From the NCBI RefSeq assembly GCF_001610895.1, contig NZ_CP011273.1:5084001-5148000 (forward strand): 64,000 nt of DNA, read 5' to 3'. The stretch comes from Planctomyces sp. SH-PL62. Its GTDB lineage: Bacteria > Planctomycetota > Planctomycetia > Isosphaerales > Isosphaeraceae. This document shows, piece by piece, positions 8,043 to 17,523 of the stretch. The notes beneath the pieces are model-generated. The model did not search any database, was not told the DNA's origin, and was given only the letters and a program-made list of their open reading frames with translations. The translations under genes were made by a program, and so were the position numbers. Every line of letters begins with the position of its first letter. The stretch's first letter is position 1.

Positions 8043-8918
8043 ATGCCTGACGACAAAGCCTCGATCCTGATCCAGCTCGACGTCGACCCTCAGCCGAGCG
8101 TGTTCGACGCCGTGGTCGCCGTGGACGCCCGGGTGGACCACCTGTTCCGGCACGGCGACGTGACGCCCGAGAACGTCCAGGACCTCGTCTACGGAGCCCT
8201 GTTCACGCGAGGCCCGTCGGACCTGCACCGGACCGCGCTGTTCGTCGGCGGGTCCGACGTGGCGAAGGCCGAGGCCGTGCTCGAAGCGATCAAGAAGACG
8301 TTCTTCGGCGCGTTCCGCGTCTCCGTCCTGTTCGACGCCAACGGCTCCAACACGACGGCCGCCGCCGCCGTCCTGGCCGCGCGGTCGAGCCTCGGCGGCT
8401 CCCTCGAAGGAGCCCGCGCCGTCGTGCTCGCCGCGACCGGCCCCGTCGGCCAGCGCGTCGCACGGCTCCTGGGCCGTCAGGGTGCGACGGTCGCCGTCGG
8501 CTCACGCGACGCGAACCGATCGGGCAAGCTGGCCGAACGCCTCGCCGCGACGACCGGCGCCCGCTACGACGCCTTCAGCAACGCCGACCCCGACGACCTC
8601 TCCCGCACCCTTGAATCCGCCGCCCTGATCGTCGCCGCCGGCCCCGAGGGGGCGCGACTTCTGTCGGCCCCGCAATGGCAAGGGCTGGGCAGGCTGCGCG
8701 TCGTCGTCGACCTCAACGCCGTCCCCCCGTCGGGCGTCGAGGGAGTCGAGCCGACCGACAAGAACGTGGACAAGGGCGGCGTCCGCGCCTGGGGCGCGCT
8801 CGGCGTCGGCGGCCTCAAGATGAAGATCCACAAGCGGGCGGTCCAGGAACTCTTCGGCTCCAACGACAAGGTCCTCGACGCCGAGGAAGTCCTGGAACTG
8901 GGGCGCGACCTCGCCTGA
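8043..8918 (+). CDS. mtdB: Methylene-H4MPT dehydrogenase (NAD(P)-dependent)
   Basis: 291 aa (family about 285-300). The N-terminus MPDDKASILIQLDVDPQPSVFDAVVAVDA and the segment VHHG-like DHLFRHGDVTPENV match MtdA/MtdB. A Rossmann motif, ATGPVGQRVARLLGRQGATV, near residue 130 binds the nicotinamide cofactor, and a serine-arginine pair (VGSRD) after it fits NADP use. The enzyme oxidises methylene-H4MPT, the Fae product, to methenyl-H4MPT. An upstream extension of the frame begins at 7941, overlapping fae, but homology starts at ATG 8043. mch and the fhc genes for the later steps are not in the window. Confidence 0.93.
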   Translation: MPDDKASILIQLDVDPQPSVFDAVVAVDARVDHLFRHGDVTPENVQDLVYGALFTRGPSDLHRTALFVGGSDVAKAEAVLEAIKKTFFGAFRVSVLFDANGSNTTAAAAVLAARSSLGGSLEGARAVVLAATGPVGQRVARLLGRQGATVAVGSRDANRSGKLAERLAATTGARYDAFSNADPDDLSRTLESAALIVAAGPEGARLLSAPQWQGLGRLRVVVDLNAVPPSGVEGVEPTDKNVDKGGVRAWGALGVGGLKMKIHKRAVQELFGSNDKVLDAEEVLELGRDLA

Positions 8919-8941
8919 CGGCCGCGCCCCGCACCACGTCG

Positions 8942-9997
8942 TCAAGGCTTCAGGACGCCCGGGATCGAGCCCTTCGTTCCCGTCTTGATGCGACCGATGT
9001 ACATATCCGAGGCGATGTAGAGCACGCTGCCGTCCTCGCCCCACGCGCAGTTGCCGCAGGCCTCGCCGGTCGCGAGGGTCCCCAGGTGCTTGCCGTCGGG
9101 CGCGAAGACCAGCACGCCCCCCGGCCCGGTCGCGAAGACGTTGCCGGCCGCGTCGACCTTCAGGCCGTCCGGCAAACCCTTGCGGGCGGGGACCAGCGAC
9201 GTGACGTCCGCGAACACCCGACCCGCTCCCAGCGTCCCGTCGTCGGCCACGGGGTAGGCCATCCAGACCGCCTTCGCGGGGTCCGAGACGGCCACGTACA
9301 GCGTCTTCTCGTCGGGCGAGAACGCCAGGCCGTTCGGAAAGGTCAGCTCGCTCGTCAGGAGCGTCAGCGCGCCGTCCGGGCTCAGGCGGTAGACGCCGTT
9401 GAAGCTCAGCTCCTTCCCCTGGTCGCGGTTCGGGCCCAGCAGGCCGTAGGGCGGGTCGGTGAAGTAGTAATCGCCGTTGGATTTGAAAACGCCGTCGTTG
9501 GGGCTGTTGAGCCGCTTTCCCTCGTAGCGGTCGGCGAGGGTCGTGAACGTGCCGTCGGCCTCAAGCCGGGCGATCCGACGGTCGCCGTGCTGGCACAGGA
9601 CGAGCCGGCCCTGGGGGTCGAAGGTCAGCCCGTTCGAGCCGGGCTCGCCCCCTCGGGCGATGGTCCCGGTATATCCGCTCGGCTTGAGGAAGGGGCTCGC
9701 CCCTTTCTCCTTCGTCCACTGGTGGACGACGTTCTCCGGCACGTCCGAGAAGAGAAGCCGAGCGCCGGCGGCGTCCCAGACGGTCCCTTCCGACCAGTCG
9801 TACCCCTCGGCGATCCGCTCGACCCGGGCGCCGGGCGGGATCAGCTTGTCGAAGGCCGGGTCGACGCGTTCGATGGTTCCCAAGGTCGGCGGCTCCTGGG
9901 CGCTTGCGACGACCGGCGCGAGGAGGGCGGCCGAACCGACCAGGAGCCCGGCGCACGTCTCGCCTACTCGCCCCGTGAAACGGCGATTTTTCTTCAT
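8942..9997 (-). CDS. Secreted SMP-30/gluconolactonase-like protein
   Basis: 351 aa. The start ATG at 9997 has AGGGAG about 10 bases upstream; the longer open frame beyond it is a shadow of the next gene. A signal peptide (MKKNRRF...LLAPVVASAQ) is followed by an SMP-30/gluconolactonase six-bladed propeller: EGPVW-like EGYDWSEGTVWD, LLFSDVPENVVHQW, RLNSPNDGVFKSNGDYYFTDPPYGL, SELTFPNGLAFSPDEKTLYVA and GLPDGLKVDAAGNVFATGPGGV. The Glu/Asn/Asp metal ligands of the family are present in these segments. It probably hydrolyses a sugar lactone in the periplasm. It follows 98 bp behind the 357-aa gene and could be co-transcribed with it. Confidence 0.9.
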   Translation of the reverse strand: MKKNRRFTGRVGETCAGLLVGSAALLAPVVASAQEPPTLGTIERVDPAFDKLIPPGARVERIAEGYDWSEGTVWDAAGARLLFSDVPENVVHQWTKEKGASPFLKPSGYTGTIARGGEPGSNGLTFDPQGRLVLCQHGDRRIARLEADGTFTTLADRYEGKRLNSPNDGVFKSNGDYYFTDPPYGLLGPNRDQGKELSFNGVYRLSPDGALTLLTSELTFPNGLAFSPDEKTLYVAVSDPAKAVWMAYPVADDGTLGAGRVFADVTSLVPARKGLPDGLKVDAAGNVFATGPGGVLVFAPDGKHLGTLATGEACGNCAWGEDGSVLYIASDMYIGRIKTGTKGSIPGVLKP

Positions 9998-10095
9998 ATG
10001 CAGACTACTCCCTGGAGACACGGCTGTCGCGGATCGTCCCGCGTCCCGAAGGTATCCGATCGCCGCGGCCCCCGCAACGCGGCGGCCCCCCGCGC

Positions 10096-11169
10096 TCAAC
10101 GGCGTTCTCGCGACCGGTCGACGCTCCTCGGGTCGTCGCGATCGGTCCTCCAGGGGGGGTGGGGGAAGTGGACGACGAAGTCGCCGTTGTAGGAGGCCGC
10201 CGCCTCGTGGAAGACGATCCGGCCGATCGGCCTCCAGTCGCGGACCTTCACACGTTGCACGAGCAGGCCCCTCGAATAGCCGTCGTCCGAGACTGCCACC
10301 TCGAACGTCAGGGTCCGGCGAGGTCGCGGGTCCCCCGGATCGTAGATCTGGTCCAGGATCTCGTCCCGGAAGTCGAGATCCTTCCCCGGCGTCGCCCGCG
10401 CGTCGCCGACGACCCGAAGCCGCAGGAACGACGGCGATCGCGTCGGCTCGCCTTCGGGCTTCCCCAACTCGGCGATCTCGTAGAGCTGGCGCATGGTGGG
10501 CATGGGATTGGCGCGCCCGAAGGCCACGCCCGACAGGAGCAGGACCGGGAGGGCGGCCCCCCGCCGCCAGGGGGTCGTGTCGGGCGCATTTCGGAGGATC
10601 GCGTCCTTGACGAACTTGGTCTTCTCGCCCCCCAGGTCTTGCTGCGTGAAGAAATTCGCGGTCCGCGTCGGCTCGAGATGGTCCGGGTCGATCGTGGGGT
10701 AGATCTTGCCGACGAGGGAGAGCGAGCGATACCGCCCGCGCCGCGTCTCCGTGCAGCAGGTCGAGTAGCGGCCGACGATCAGCCCTCGGGCTCCCGGCCG
10801 GAAGTAGCCGGTGTAGGGCGAGCCCTCGTACGCCTCGTCGATCTCCCAACTCCCGAAAAGGCAGACGCCGTTGGGGTGGAGGAGCCGCCGAAACCCCCGG
10901 CCGTCGGCCCCCCACCGCATGTCGGCGCGGGTGCCGACGGTCCGCCGCGCAGCCTGGAGGAGCTTCCAGCGCGGGCCGAACGGCAAGATCCCCCGCAGCG
11001 TACGCGCAAGCGTGACCTCATAGACGGGCAACGGCGTCCCTTCCCCCCACGTCCGGTAGTACGTGTTGGCGAAGATCGCTTCCCGCACCTCCGCGAAGCG
11101 AGAGAGTCCGCCGGCCTCGTCGGCCGAGGTCGCGCCTTGCGGGCCGTCATGGTCCCGATCGAAGTTCAT
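10096..11169 (-). CDS. Possible catalase-superfamily haem protein (y4iL/catalase-like)
   Basis: 357 aa, no signal peptide seen. I do not recognise it firmly. The middle resembles the catalase fold core: LLHPNGVCLFGSWEI, then YTGYF, GLIVGRYSTCC (compare RFST of catalases), RYRSLSLVGKIYPT (compare RGFAVKFYT) and TANFFTQQDLGG. The His in LLHPNG would be the distal His. The proximal Tyr motif near the C-terminus is not clear to me, so activity is uncertain. The start ATG at 11169 is favoured over an upstream TTG at 11184; neither has a strong Shine-Dalgarno. The gene lies 37 bp after the DUF4331 gene and is likely the last gene of that unit. Confidence 0.5.
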   Translation of the reverse strand: MNFDRDHDGPQGATSADEAGGLSRFAEVREAIFANTYYRTWGEGTPLPVYEVTLARTLRGILPFGPRWKLLQAARRTVGTRADMRWGADGRGFRRLLHPNGVCLFGSWEIDEAYEGSPYTGYFRPGARGLIVGRYSTCCTETRRGRYRSLSLVGKIYPTIDPDHLEPTRTANFFTQQDLGGEKTKFVKDAILRNAPDTTPWRRGAALPVLLLSGVAFGRANPMPTMRQLYEIAELGKPEGEPTRSPSFLRLRVVGDARATPGKDLDFRDEILDQIYDPGDPRPRRTLTFEVAVSDDGYSRGLLVQRVKVRDWRPIGRIVFHEAAASYNGDFVVHFPHPPWRTDRDDPRSVDRSRERR

Positions 11170-11206
11170 GGGGTCGGCTCGCAAAGGAGGCCGCGGGGTC
11201 GAGGCG

Positions 11207-12643
11207 TCAGAGGACGTAGCGTCGACGCAGCTTGCGGCGGTGATAGAAGTACGCGACGGCCCAGTTCTCCAGGGCGAGCAAGGCGACCAGCCCCACGACG
11301 ATGCCGACGAGCTTCGCCTTGTTCCACGGGTTCAGGGTCGGAGGCGGAGTCGGGGCCCGGTCCGGCCAGGGCGCCGCGAGATAGGGGAACGTCTTGAGGA
11401 AGTCCTTGTCGTTCGTCGTGGCGCGGGGCCAGCCCCCCACATGGTGCGAGAGTTCCAGCAGCAACGTGTCGCCGTGCTGCGCCAGGAGCGGCGCGACGTC
11501 GTCGGTGAGCAGCCGACCGTTCGGGAAGCCGACGGGGAACCGAGTGGTGAAGACCATCACGTCGGGGACGAAATCCCAGCGCCGATAGGCGAACATCGAC
11601 TGGAAATTGAATCTGAGGGCGATGTCCCTGGCGAGGCTGGGGTGCTCATGCTCTTCGATGATCGCCTCGACGTGCTCGCGCGGCGGAAGGGTGTTCAGGA
11701 GCTCGAAACGGGGGTTCTGGGTGCGGAGCGAGCGGCCGACGTGGTCGATCTGCCGCGAGCCGCTGTGCGAGGTCCCCCAGACGATCCAGTCCTTCGTCCC
11801 CTCCTTGAAGGCGGACATGGGGATGCTCATCACCATGGCGATGACGTTGGTCTGGAAGAACGCGGGGAAGATGAAGGGGTCGTCGCGGACGCCCGCCCAG
11901 GCGGTGATCCGGTCCGGGTCGACCTTGAGATCCTCGAGGTCCTCGACGAGTCGAACGTCCTTGTCGCTCGCGTTCAACAGCCCCTTCACGACGCGAAACT
12001 CGCGCAGGGAGGCGTCGTTCTTGAGCTTGAACTCGACGAGGACGTCGTCCTCGATGGTGTTCGAAACCGGGATCCGGCCCCCGTAGCGGAGGCGCGCCTC
12101 GGCGCCCGTCGGCCGGGACACCTTGGGCTTCGAGGCCGATTCGGAGAACATGTAGCCCTCGCCCGCGGCGGTGGGCGTCGGGGCGTCCCCCGGCGTGTCG
12201 TCGAAGTCGATGGACGTATGTTTGTCTATATGGACTCGATACGTGTAGGGCTCCAGCCGGAGTTTTCCGGTCTCGGTCAGGGCGCGGCGGACGCAGAGGA
12301 TGACGATCAGGTTCTTGATCTGCGATCGCTCCTCGTCGCTCAGGGCCCGGCGAGGCTTGAGGTCGGGCTTCGCCAGCGAGACGTCGTCGGTCCGCTCGAA
12401 GGGGAACGCCGGGGAGCCGTCGGCGAGCACGGGGAAGACGAACAGGTCGGTGATCCCCCCTTCCAGACGCTCCCGATTGAACGGGTCGATCGGATCGGCG
12501 TGATCCGATGCGAAAGCGCGCGGCGGGGGCGCGACGACGACCGCCGCGACCGCCAGCACCAGGGCGAATGCGAAGGCGGGTCCAACCGGAATCGTCCGGC
12601 TCCTGGTGGGGGGGACGGGGTGACGGATGGCGGCTCGATTCAT
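11207..12643 (-). CDS. DUF4331-family exported, membrane-anchored protein
   Basis: 478 aa. An N-terminal signal peptide ends near FASDHADPIDP, and one C-terminal transmembrane helix (LVGIVVGLVALLALENWAVAYF) is followed by a basic tail. The body matches DUF4331: SDHADP, then GITDLFVFP, RDDPFIFPAFFQTNVIAMVMSIP, IVWGTSHSG and RQIDHVGR. The biochemical role of DUF4331 is not known; such proteins are exported and often sit near redox proteins. It is 49 bp downstream of the GMC-patatin gene, with GAGGAA before its ATG. The C-terminal anchor puts the main domain outside the cytoplasmic membrane. Confidence 0.8.
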   Translation of the reverse strand: MNRAAIRHPVPPTRSRTIPVGPAFAFALVLAVAAVVVAPPPRAFASDHADPIDPFNRERLEGGITDLFVFPVLADGSPAFPFERTDDVSLAKPDLKPRRALSDEERSQIKNLIVILCVRRALTETGKLRLEPYTYRVHIDKHTSIDFDDTPGDAPTPTAAGEGYMFSESASKPKVSRPTGAEARLRYGGRIPVSNTIEDDVLVEFKLKNDASLREFRVVKGLLNASDKDVRLVEDLEDLKVDPDRITAWAGVRDDPFIFPAFFQTNVIAMVMSIPMSAFKEGTKDWIVWGTSHSGSRQIDHVGRSLRTQNPRFELLNTLPPREHVEAIIEEHEHPSLARDIALRFNFQSMFAYRRWDFVPDVMVFTTRFPVGFPNGRLLTDDVAPLLAQHGDTLLLELSHHVGGWPRATTNDKDFLKTFPYLAAPWPDRAPTPPPTLNPWNKAKLVGIVVGLVALLALENWAVAYFYHRRKLRRRYVL

Positions 12644-12692
12644 GGGTTCCTCGAATCGTCGTGGGGCCGTTGAGGATGCTGGGGTCGGGGCA

Positions 12693-15600
12693 TCAAGGCT
12701 TCACCTTCACCCTCCAGAACCAGTCGGGGTCGGTCAGCAGCCCGGAGGCGGCGTGCTCGCCGAGCTTGCGATAGCTTTCCCATTGCGCCTCGTCGAAGAA
12801 CTGGTCGCTCGTGCTCTCGTGCGGGAAGTCGCCGTGGAGCGTCCGGTATTGCAGCACGTCGACGCTCTCATCGCCCGTGACCGAGGCTTTCAGATAGAGG
12901 AGCAGCGAGCTCGCGTGCGACCCCGCGTCGTAGCGGACGCGGAACAACGCCGCGTGCTTCCGGGAGGGCCCGCCGCCGGCCGCGGGGCGCAGTTCGTCGA
13001 TCGTCCCCAGCAGGGCGCGAACCTCGGGCGGGATCACGTTCCGGGCCGCGAGGTCGTCCAGGTCGGCGTCCGTGAACGGCTCGACGTGGGCGTCGAAGTC
13101 GATCCGAACCTTGCGGATCAGCTCGCCCAGCCCTTCCATGGTGAAGGCGGGGTCGGCGCTGGCGTCGCAGACGATGATCCGGGGGACCTGGCGGCGGATC
13201 AGCTCGTAACCCCCCAGGTTCTCGAAGAATCCGCCGTCGGAGACGTGCCAGTAACGCGCCCAGGGGCCCGGGTAGAGGGCCAGCCATTCCGAGACCAGGA
13301 GCGTGTGGGTCAGGAAGGTCCGCGAGACGGCGTAGGCCATGCGCCTCAGGACGCTGAGGTCGGGGAAGCCCCGACGCCCCGCCAGCGTGATCCCGCTGTC
13401 CCACCAGTAGCCGGTGCGGAGGTTCGCCAGGCCGAACAGCAAGGCCGTGCCGAGCCGCGTCGACTGCCCCCGACCCGGGCCGATGGCGGCCCCGGAGAGC
13501 GCGACCCATTCCCGGAGCGAGAGCATCTCCACCCGGCCGCTCGGATCGCCGACGACGTCCAGGGCCGGATGATCCGAGCCGGGACGGACACCAAGGGGGT
13601 CCAGCAGGTTCCTCGCCCCTGGGTCCCCCATCGAGCCGGCGTCGGCACCCCAGGCGGCGTGCCAACGCTTGCCGACGGTCATCCCGATCGGGCTCACGGC
13701 GAGGCTCTCCCCCTTGCGGTCGCGGTTGCCGCGGAATGAGGAGAAGTCGATCGTTTGATTCACCGTCAGGTTGATGAGGTGGAGCGGCCCCCCCATCTCG
13801 TAAGGGCGATAGTCCTTCAACGAGCCCACGTCGTCTCCCGGGATGACCTCGGTCACGTCCGCCGAGCCGGGCCGCCGCCGCTCCGGGTTCGACGCCCCCA
13901 GGTAGGCCCGCGCCAGCCGAGCCGCGTACATCTCCGAGAACGACGAGCGGTTGACGAACGTCAGCGCCGCCGGGTGGGCCAGGATCAGCGAATAGGCCAG
14001 CGCGCACAACGTGGCGATGATCCCCCGCCCCGGGTTGTCGCCCCCTCCGAATGCCGCATGGGCCGCGAACGAATAGAGCACCAGGGGGACGGTGAACAGG
14101 ACGGCGGCCAGGAGCCCCGCCACGACCTGCGCGTGGAAGTCGCGCGACGACGACGACTGGACGCCGGTCCCGCGTTTCTGCACGAACAGGCCGGCCAGCG
14201 CCCGGCCCAGCGGCACCAGGCCGGCGATCGTGGCGAGAAGGGTCGCGAAAGCGCCGACGTACATCTCCTTCCGGGCCGCGTATTGCTGGAGCGCGAAGCC
14301 GATCGAGTCCACGACGGCCAGCAAGAGCGCCCCCGCGGTCAGCACCAGAGCGAAGCCCAGGTCGTGGGTGAGCAGGTTCCTCGTCCGGAGCCGTTGCGTC
14401 CGGGAATCGCCGACGCCCACGGCCGCCTCCCGGATCCGTCCCCGATACCAGGCCAGCTCGACGTGCCAGAACGCCAGCAGCAGCGACAAGGCGAGCAGGA
14501 GCGGCTCCAGCCGCAGGCCGTAGTAGAGCCCGAGGACGACCAGGCCCGACGCCACGAAGACCAGGATCGACAGCATCAGGCCGTGGAATCGCTCTTGCCG
14601 ATGCTGGCAGACCAGCCAGTATCCGACCCCGAGCGGCAGGACCAGCGTGAGGAAGAGTACCTCCGCGAGCAGGAACCAGGGGCTGTAGAAGGGCCCGAGA
14701 AATCCCCGAATCAGGTCGCCGAAAGGCATCCCCCCCGAGCCCACCGAGACCTGCTTGAACAGGGCCAACGACGGCGAGAAGACGCCGTACCGGATGGCTT
14801 GCATGAGCCCGAAGAGGGTGAAGAACAGGATCCCCACCACCAGGTGGACGCTCACGAGGTTGCGGAAATAGTTGGCCGCGTTGACCCGCTCATCGCCGGC
14901 CCCCGAGGGGGCGAGATAGTTGCTCTGCCTCCGCAGCCAGGCGATCTCGGGAGACCCCGGGTCGACCAGCTCGCCCTCGACGTGCGACGGGCCGGGCGGA
15001 TAGGAGCGGCCGTCGAGCCCTTGCACCGGGGCCTGGCGAAGGCGGTCGAAGCAGCGGCCCAGGAACGAGCCGACGTAGCCGCCGCCGGAGACCGTCGACA
15101 GGAAGTCCACCTTCCGCAGCCGCTTCGCCCGCGCCAGCGCCTGGAGCACTCCCAGGTTGAACGTCGCGCTCCGGACGCCCCCCCCGGAGAGGGCCAGGCC
15201 CGTCACGTCGTCGGGCCAGTCGGGGGTCTCCCCGTCGATCGAATCGAGCGGCAAGTCGGCCTTCGCGGCGTCGTCGTTGACCCGATCGCGTCGCTTCCCG
15301 ATCGCGATCGACTCCTTCCGCCGCAGCGCCTCGGGATACTCCGGCGCGTCCCTCAGATGCTGTCGTGCGTCCTCGATCAGGACGTCGGCGGCCTTCTCGC
15401 TCGCCATGTAGATGTTCGTGACCAGGAAATAGCCCGGGATCTGCGGGAAGATGGAGGCGTCGACGACGCGCAGGCCGTCGACCCCGCGGACGCCGAACCG
15501 CGAGTCGAGGACGGCCGAGGGGTCGCCTTCAGGGCCCATGCGACAGGTCCCGCAGGCGTGGTGCCCCCAGGCTTCGCGGAGGATCCACGCCTTGATCTTC

Positions 15601-17465
15601 GCCTCGTCGTCGGTCGGCACTTCGGCCACGCCGGGATGGCTCTCCCGCTTGACGTAAAGCCCCGCGTTCCGGGAGATCCCCCGCACGAACTTCACCCCTT
15701 GGACGAGGGCGTCGAGGTCGGGGTCTTCCAGGGACTTCCCTCGTCGGTCGGCCTCGTTGAAGTAATGGAAGTTGATCTCGGGCGTGTCTCGCGGGTCCGT
15801 GGAGCGAAGGCGGACGGTCCCGCCGTTGTTCCTGGTCTTCGCCTTGAGGATCACCCAGGAAAACATGTCGTGGATATGACCCACGTCCGAATAGCCGACC
15901 GCGTACCCCTTGAACGGAAGGGGGGCGCCGAAGATGAAGAGGTCGGGCTGGACCAGGTTCGGGGACGATCGCTTGAACAGGCCCAGCACGGCCCCATTGG
16001 TGGAGTAGAGCCCCGTCCCCTCCTTGCGCCACTCCTGCAAGTGCGGGTCTCGAGACGGGTCGGCGTCGTCGTCCTTGAGCGTCGCCCCCTCGAGCAGCGA
16101 GAAGGGCGCCTTCATCTCGCTGACGAGTGAGACCTCGTAGCGATCCTGGAGGTTGCGGCCGACGCCGGTCAGGTGGATGCGGGACGGTTGCTCGTTCTGG
16201 TCGAGGATCACGTGCCCGTCCCCGTCGCAGAGGGCGCAAAGCTTGGGATCGCCGGCCTCCGCGGCCGCTTTCGCGAGCTGCTCCGAATCGCCGATCCCCG
16301 AGAGCATCAGGAGTTGCGGCGTGTTGAACGACCCCCCGCAGAGGACGACCTCGCCCGTCGGCTTGACGAACGCCCGCTCCAGTTTCCCCTCGTCCGGGCT
16401 GGGGACCACGTGGGCGCGGTAGAGCCTGGCCCCCCTCCGCAGTTCCACCCCCACGGCGCGGGGCAGATCCTCGCGGCTGAAGAGGACGCGGGTCGCCAGG
16501 CAGTCGGTCCAGATGTGAAGCCGATCGGGATGGGCTTCGCGGACCTCCAGGAGAAACTCGCGGGGGCTGGAACGGCGGCCCCGGCGGACGTTGGGCGTGG
16601 TCCTTTGCTCGTGGATCGAGGTCCCCTCGCCGCAGGCGGCCAGCGGGATCAGGACCACCCCCTCGGGGCTCTCGGCCTGGGTGGTCGCGTGATTCGGGTC
16701 GAGCCCCTCCGACGCCCGGCCCCGGAGGATCGTCCGCACCCACGTCCACGCTCGATCCAGGCCCGCGGACTTCGCCTGCCAGAGCGCCGCCTTGAGCATG
16801 CCGATCAGCTGGCGATCGCCCAGGCCGAGTTGCAGGTCCAGGACGCTGGTGTGCAGCCAGCCGTCGTAGCCGTGCTTTCCCCCGGTATGGTCGACGTTCT
16901 TGCCCAGAAGCCACCACAGGCCGTCCCGAAACCGGCCGAGGAATCGCGACGGGACCGGCCTCGGCCTGGGGAGGTACTGGTTGCGCTCCAGCTTCTGGAA
17001 GTAGGGCCGCATGGCGGTCGACCGCCACGAATCGTCTTCCAGATATACGGACAGTTCGTCCCAATCGGCGTCGGGCCCGGCGATGGTGATCAGCGCGTTG
17101 TGGACGGTGCAGCCCCCCAGCGCGGCGGCTCGGGGATAGAAGATCCCTTCATGGGTCTCGTTCTCGCCCTTTGCCCGATCGGGGAGGTGCCACTTCGGGT
17201 CGACGCCGGCGGGGGGGTCGTCGTAGTGCTTCACGAAGAACCGCCAGCTCAGCGCGGGGTCCTCGGTGGACGCGGCGTGGAGGCCGGGGACGAGGCTGAC
17301 CTCGGGCGACCGCCCGGGGTCGCCGTGCGAGCCGGCCTCGATCACGAGCACTCTATAGCCCTTCAGCGCCAGCCGGGCCGCCAGCGGACCGCCGCCGGCC
17401 CCCGAGCCGACGACGATGTAATCATAGCCCTCGTGATGCGGGACGTTCGTCTTGGCCGTGGTCAT
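12693..17465 (-). CDS. GMC oxidoreductase-patatin phospholipase fusion, multi-pass membrane
   Basis: 1590 aa in one uninterrupted frame. Residues about 12-690 form a GMC (choline/glucose dehydrogenase type) flavoenzyme: FAD-binding VVGSGAGGGPLAARLALKG, GGCTVHNALI, LCGGSFNTPQLLMLSGIG, and the C-terminal GHHACGTCRMG and VVDASIFPQIPGYFLVTNIY. From about residue 755 a patatin-like phospholipase begins: GGGVRS (about 761), the nucleophile motif STVSGGGY (Ser about 789) and the catalytic DGGFF (Asp about 1408). Between Ser and Asp lies a long insertion with about six hydrophobic helices (roughly 860-1180). Each domain has its key residues, so both may be active. A redox flavoprotein on the same chain as a lipid hydrolase is unusual. 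The upstream cytochrome gene may supply the electron acceptor. Confidence 0.9.
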   Translation of the reverse strand: MTTAKTNVPHHEGYDYIVVGSGAGGGPLAARLALKGYRVLVIEAGSHGDPGRSPEVSLVPGLHAASTEDPALSWRFFVKHYDDPPAGVDPKWHLPDRAKGENETHEGIFYPRAAALGGCTVHNALITIAGPDADWDELSVYLEDDSWRSTAMRPYFQKLERNQYLPRPRPVPSRFLGRFRDGLWWLLGKNVDHTGGKHGYDGWLHTSVLDLQLGLGDRQLIGMLKAALWQAKSAGLDRAWTWVRTILRGRASEGLDPNHATTQAESPEGVVLIPLAACGEGTSIHEQRTTPNVRRGRRSSPREFLLEVREAHPDRLHIWTDCLATRVLFSREDLPRAVGVELRRGARLYRAHVVPSPDEGKLERAFVKPTGEVVLCGGSFNTPQLLMLSGIGDSEQLAKAAAEAGDPKLCALCDGDGHVILDQNEQPSRIHLTGVGRNLQDRYEVSLVSEMKAPFSLLEGATLKDDDADPSRDPHLQEWRKEGTGLYSTNGAVLGLFKRSSPNLVQPDLFIFGAPLPFKGYAVGYSDVGHIHDMFSWVILKAKTRNNGGTVRLRSTDPRDTPEINFHYFNEADRRGKSLEDPDLDALVQGVKFVRGISRNAGLYVKRESHPGVAEVPTDDEAKIKAWILREAWGHHACGTCRMGPEGDPSAVLDSRFGVRGVDGLRVVDASIFPQIPGYFLVTNIYMASEKAADVLIEDARQHLRDAPEYPEALRRKESIAIGKRRDRVNDDAAKADLPLDSIDGETPDWPDDVTGLALSGGGVRSATFNLGVLQALARAKRLRKVDFLSTVSGGGYVGSFLGRCFDRLRQAPVQGLDGRSYPPGPSHVEGELVDPGSPEIAWLRRQSNYLAPSGAGDERVNAANYFRNLVSVHLVVGILFFTLFGLMQAIRYGVFSPSLALFKQVSVGSGGMPFGDLIRGFLGPFYSPWFLLAEVLFLTLVLPLGVGYWLVCQHRQERFHGLMLSILVFVASGLVVLGLYYGLRLEPLLLALSLLLAFWHVELAWYRGRIREAAVGVGDSRTQRLRTRNLLTHDLGFALVLTAGALLLAVVDSIGFALQQYAARKEMYVGAFATLLATIAGLVPLGRALAGLFVQKRGTGVQSSSSRDFHAQVVAGLLAAVLFTVPLVLYSFAAHAAFGGGDNPGRGIIATLCALAYSLILAHPAALTFVNRSSFSEMYAARLARAYLGASNPERRRPGSADVTEVIPGDDVGSLKDYRPYEMGGPLHLINLTVNQTIDFSSFRGNRDRKGESLAVSPIGMTVGKRWHAAWGADAGSMGDPGARNLLDPLGVRPGSDHPALDVVGDPSGRVEMLSLREWVALSGAAIGPGRGQSTRLGTALLFGLANLRTGYWWDSGITLAGRRGFPDLSVLRRMAYAVSRTFLTHTLLVSEWLALYPGPWARYWHVSDGGFFENLGGYELIRRQVPRIIVCDASADPAFTMEGLGELIRKVRIDFDAHVEPFTDADLDDLAARNVIPPEVRALLGTIDELRPAAGGGPSRKHAALFRVRYDAGSHASSLLLYLKASVTGDESVDVLQYRTLHGDFPHESTSDQFFDEAQWESYRKLGEHAASGLLTDPDWFWRVKVKP

Positions 17466-17523
17466 GTTTCGCCTCGATGTTCGCGCCTCTCGAACCGGGT
17501 CGCCGCGCGATCCCGGCGGCCGT

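Noticed and set aside
8675-10192. 505-aa plus-strand frame across mtdB end and the SMP-30 gene
   Set aside because: It is antisense to the SMP-30 gene and out of frame with mtdB.
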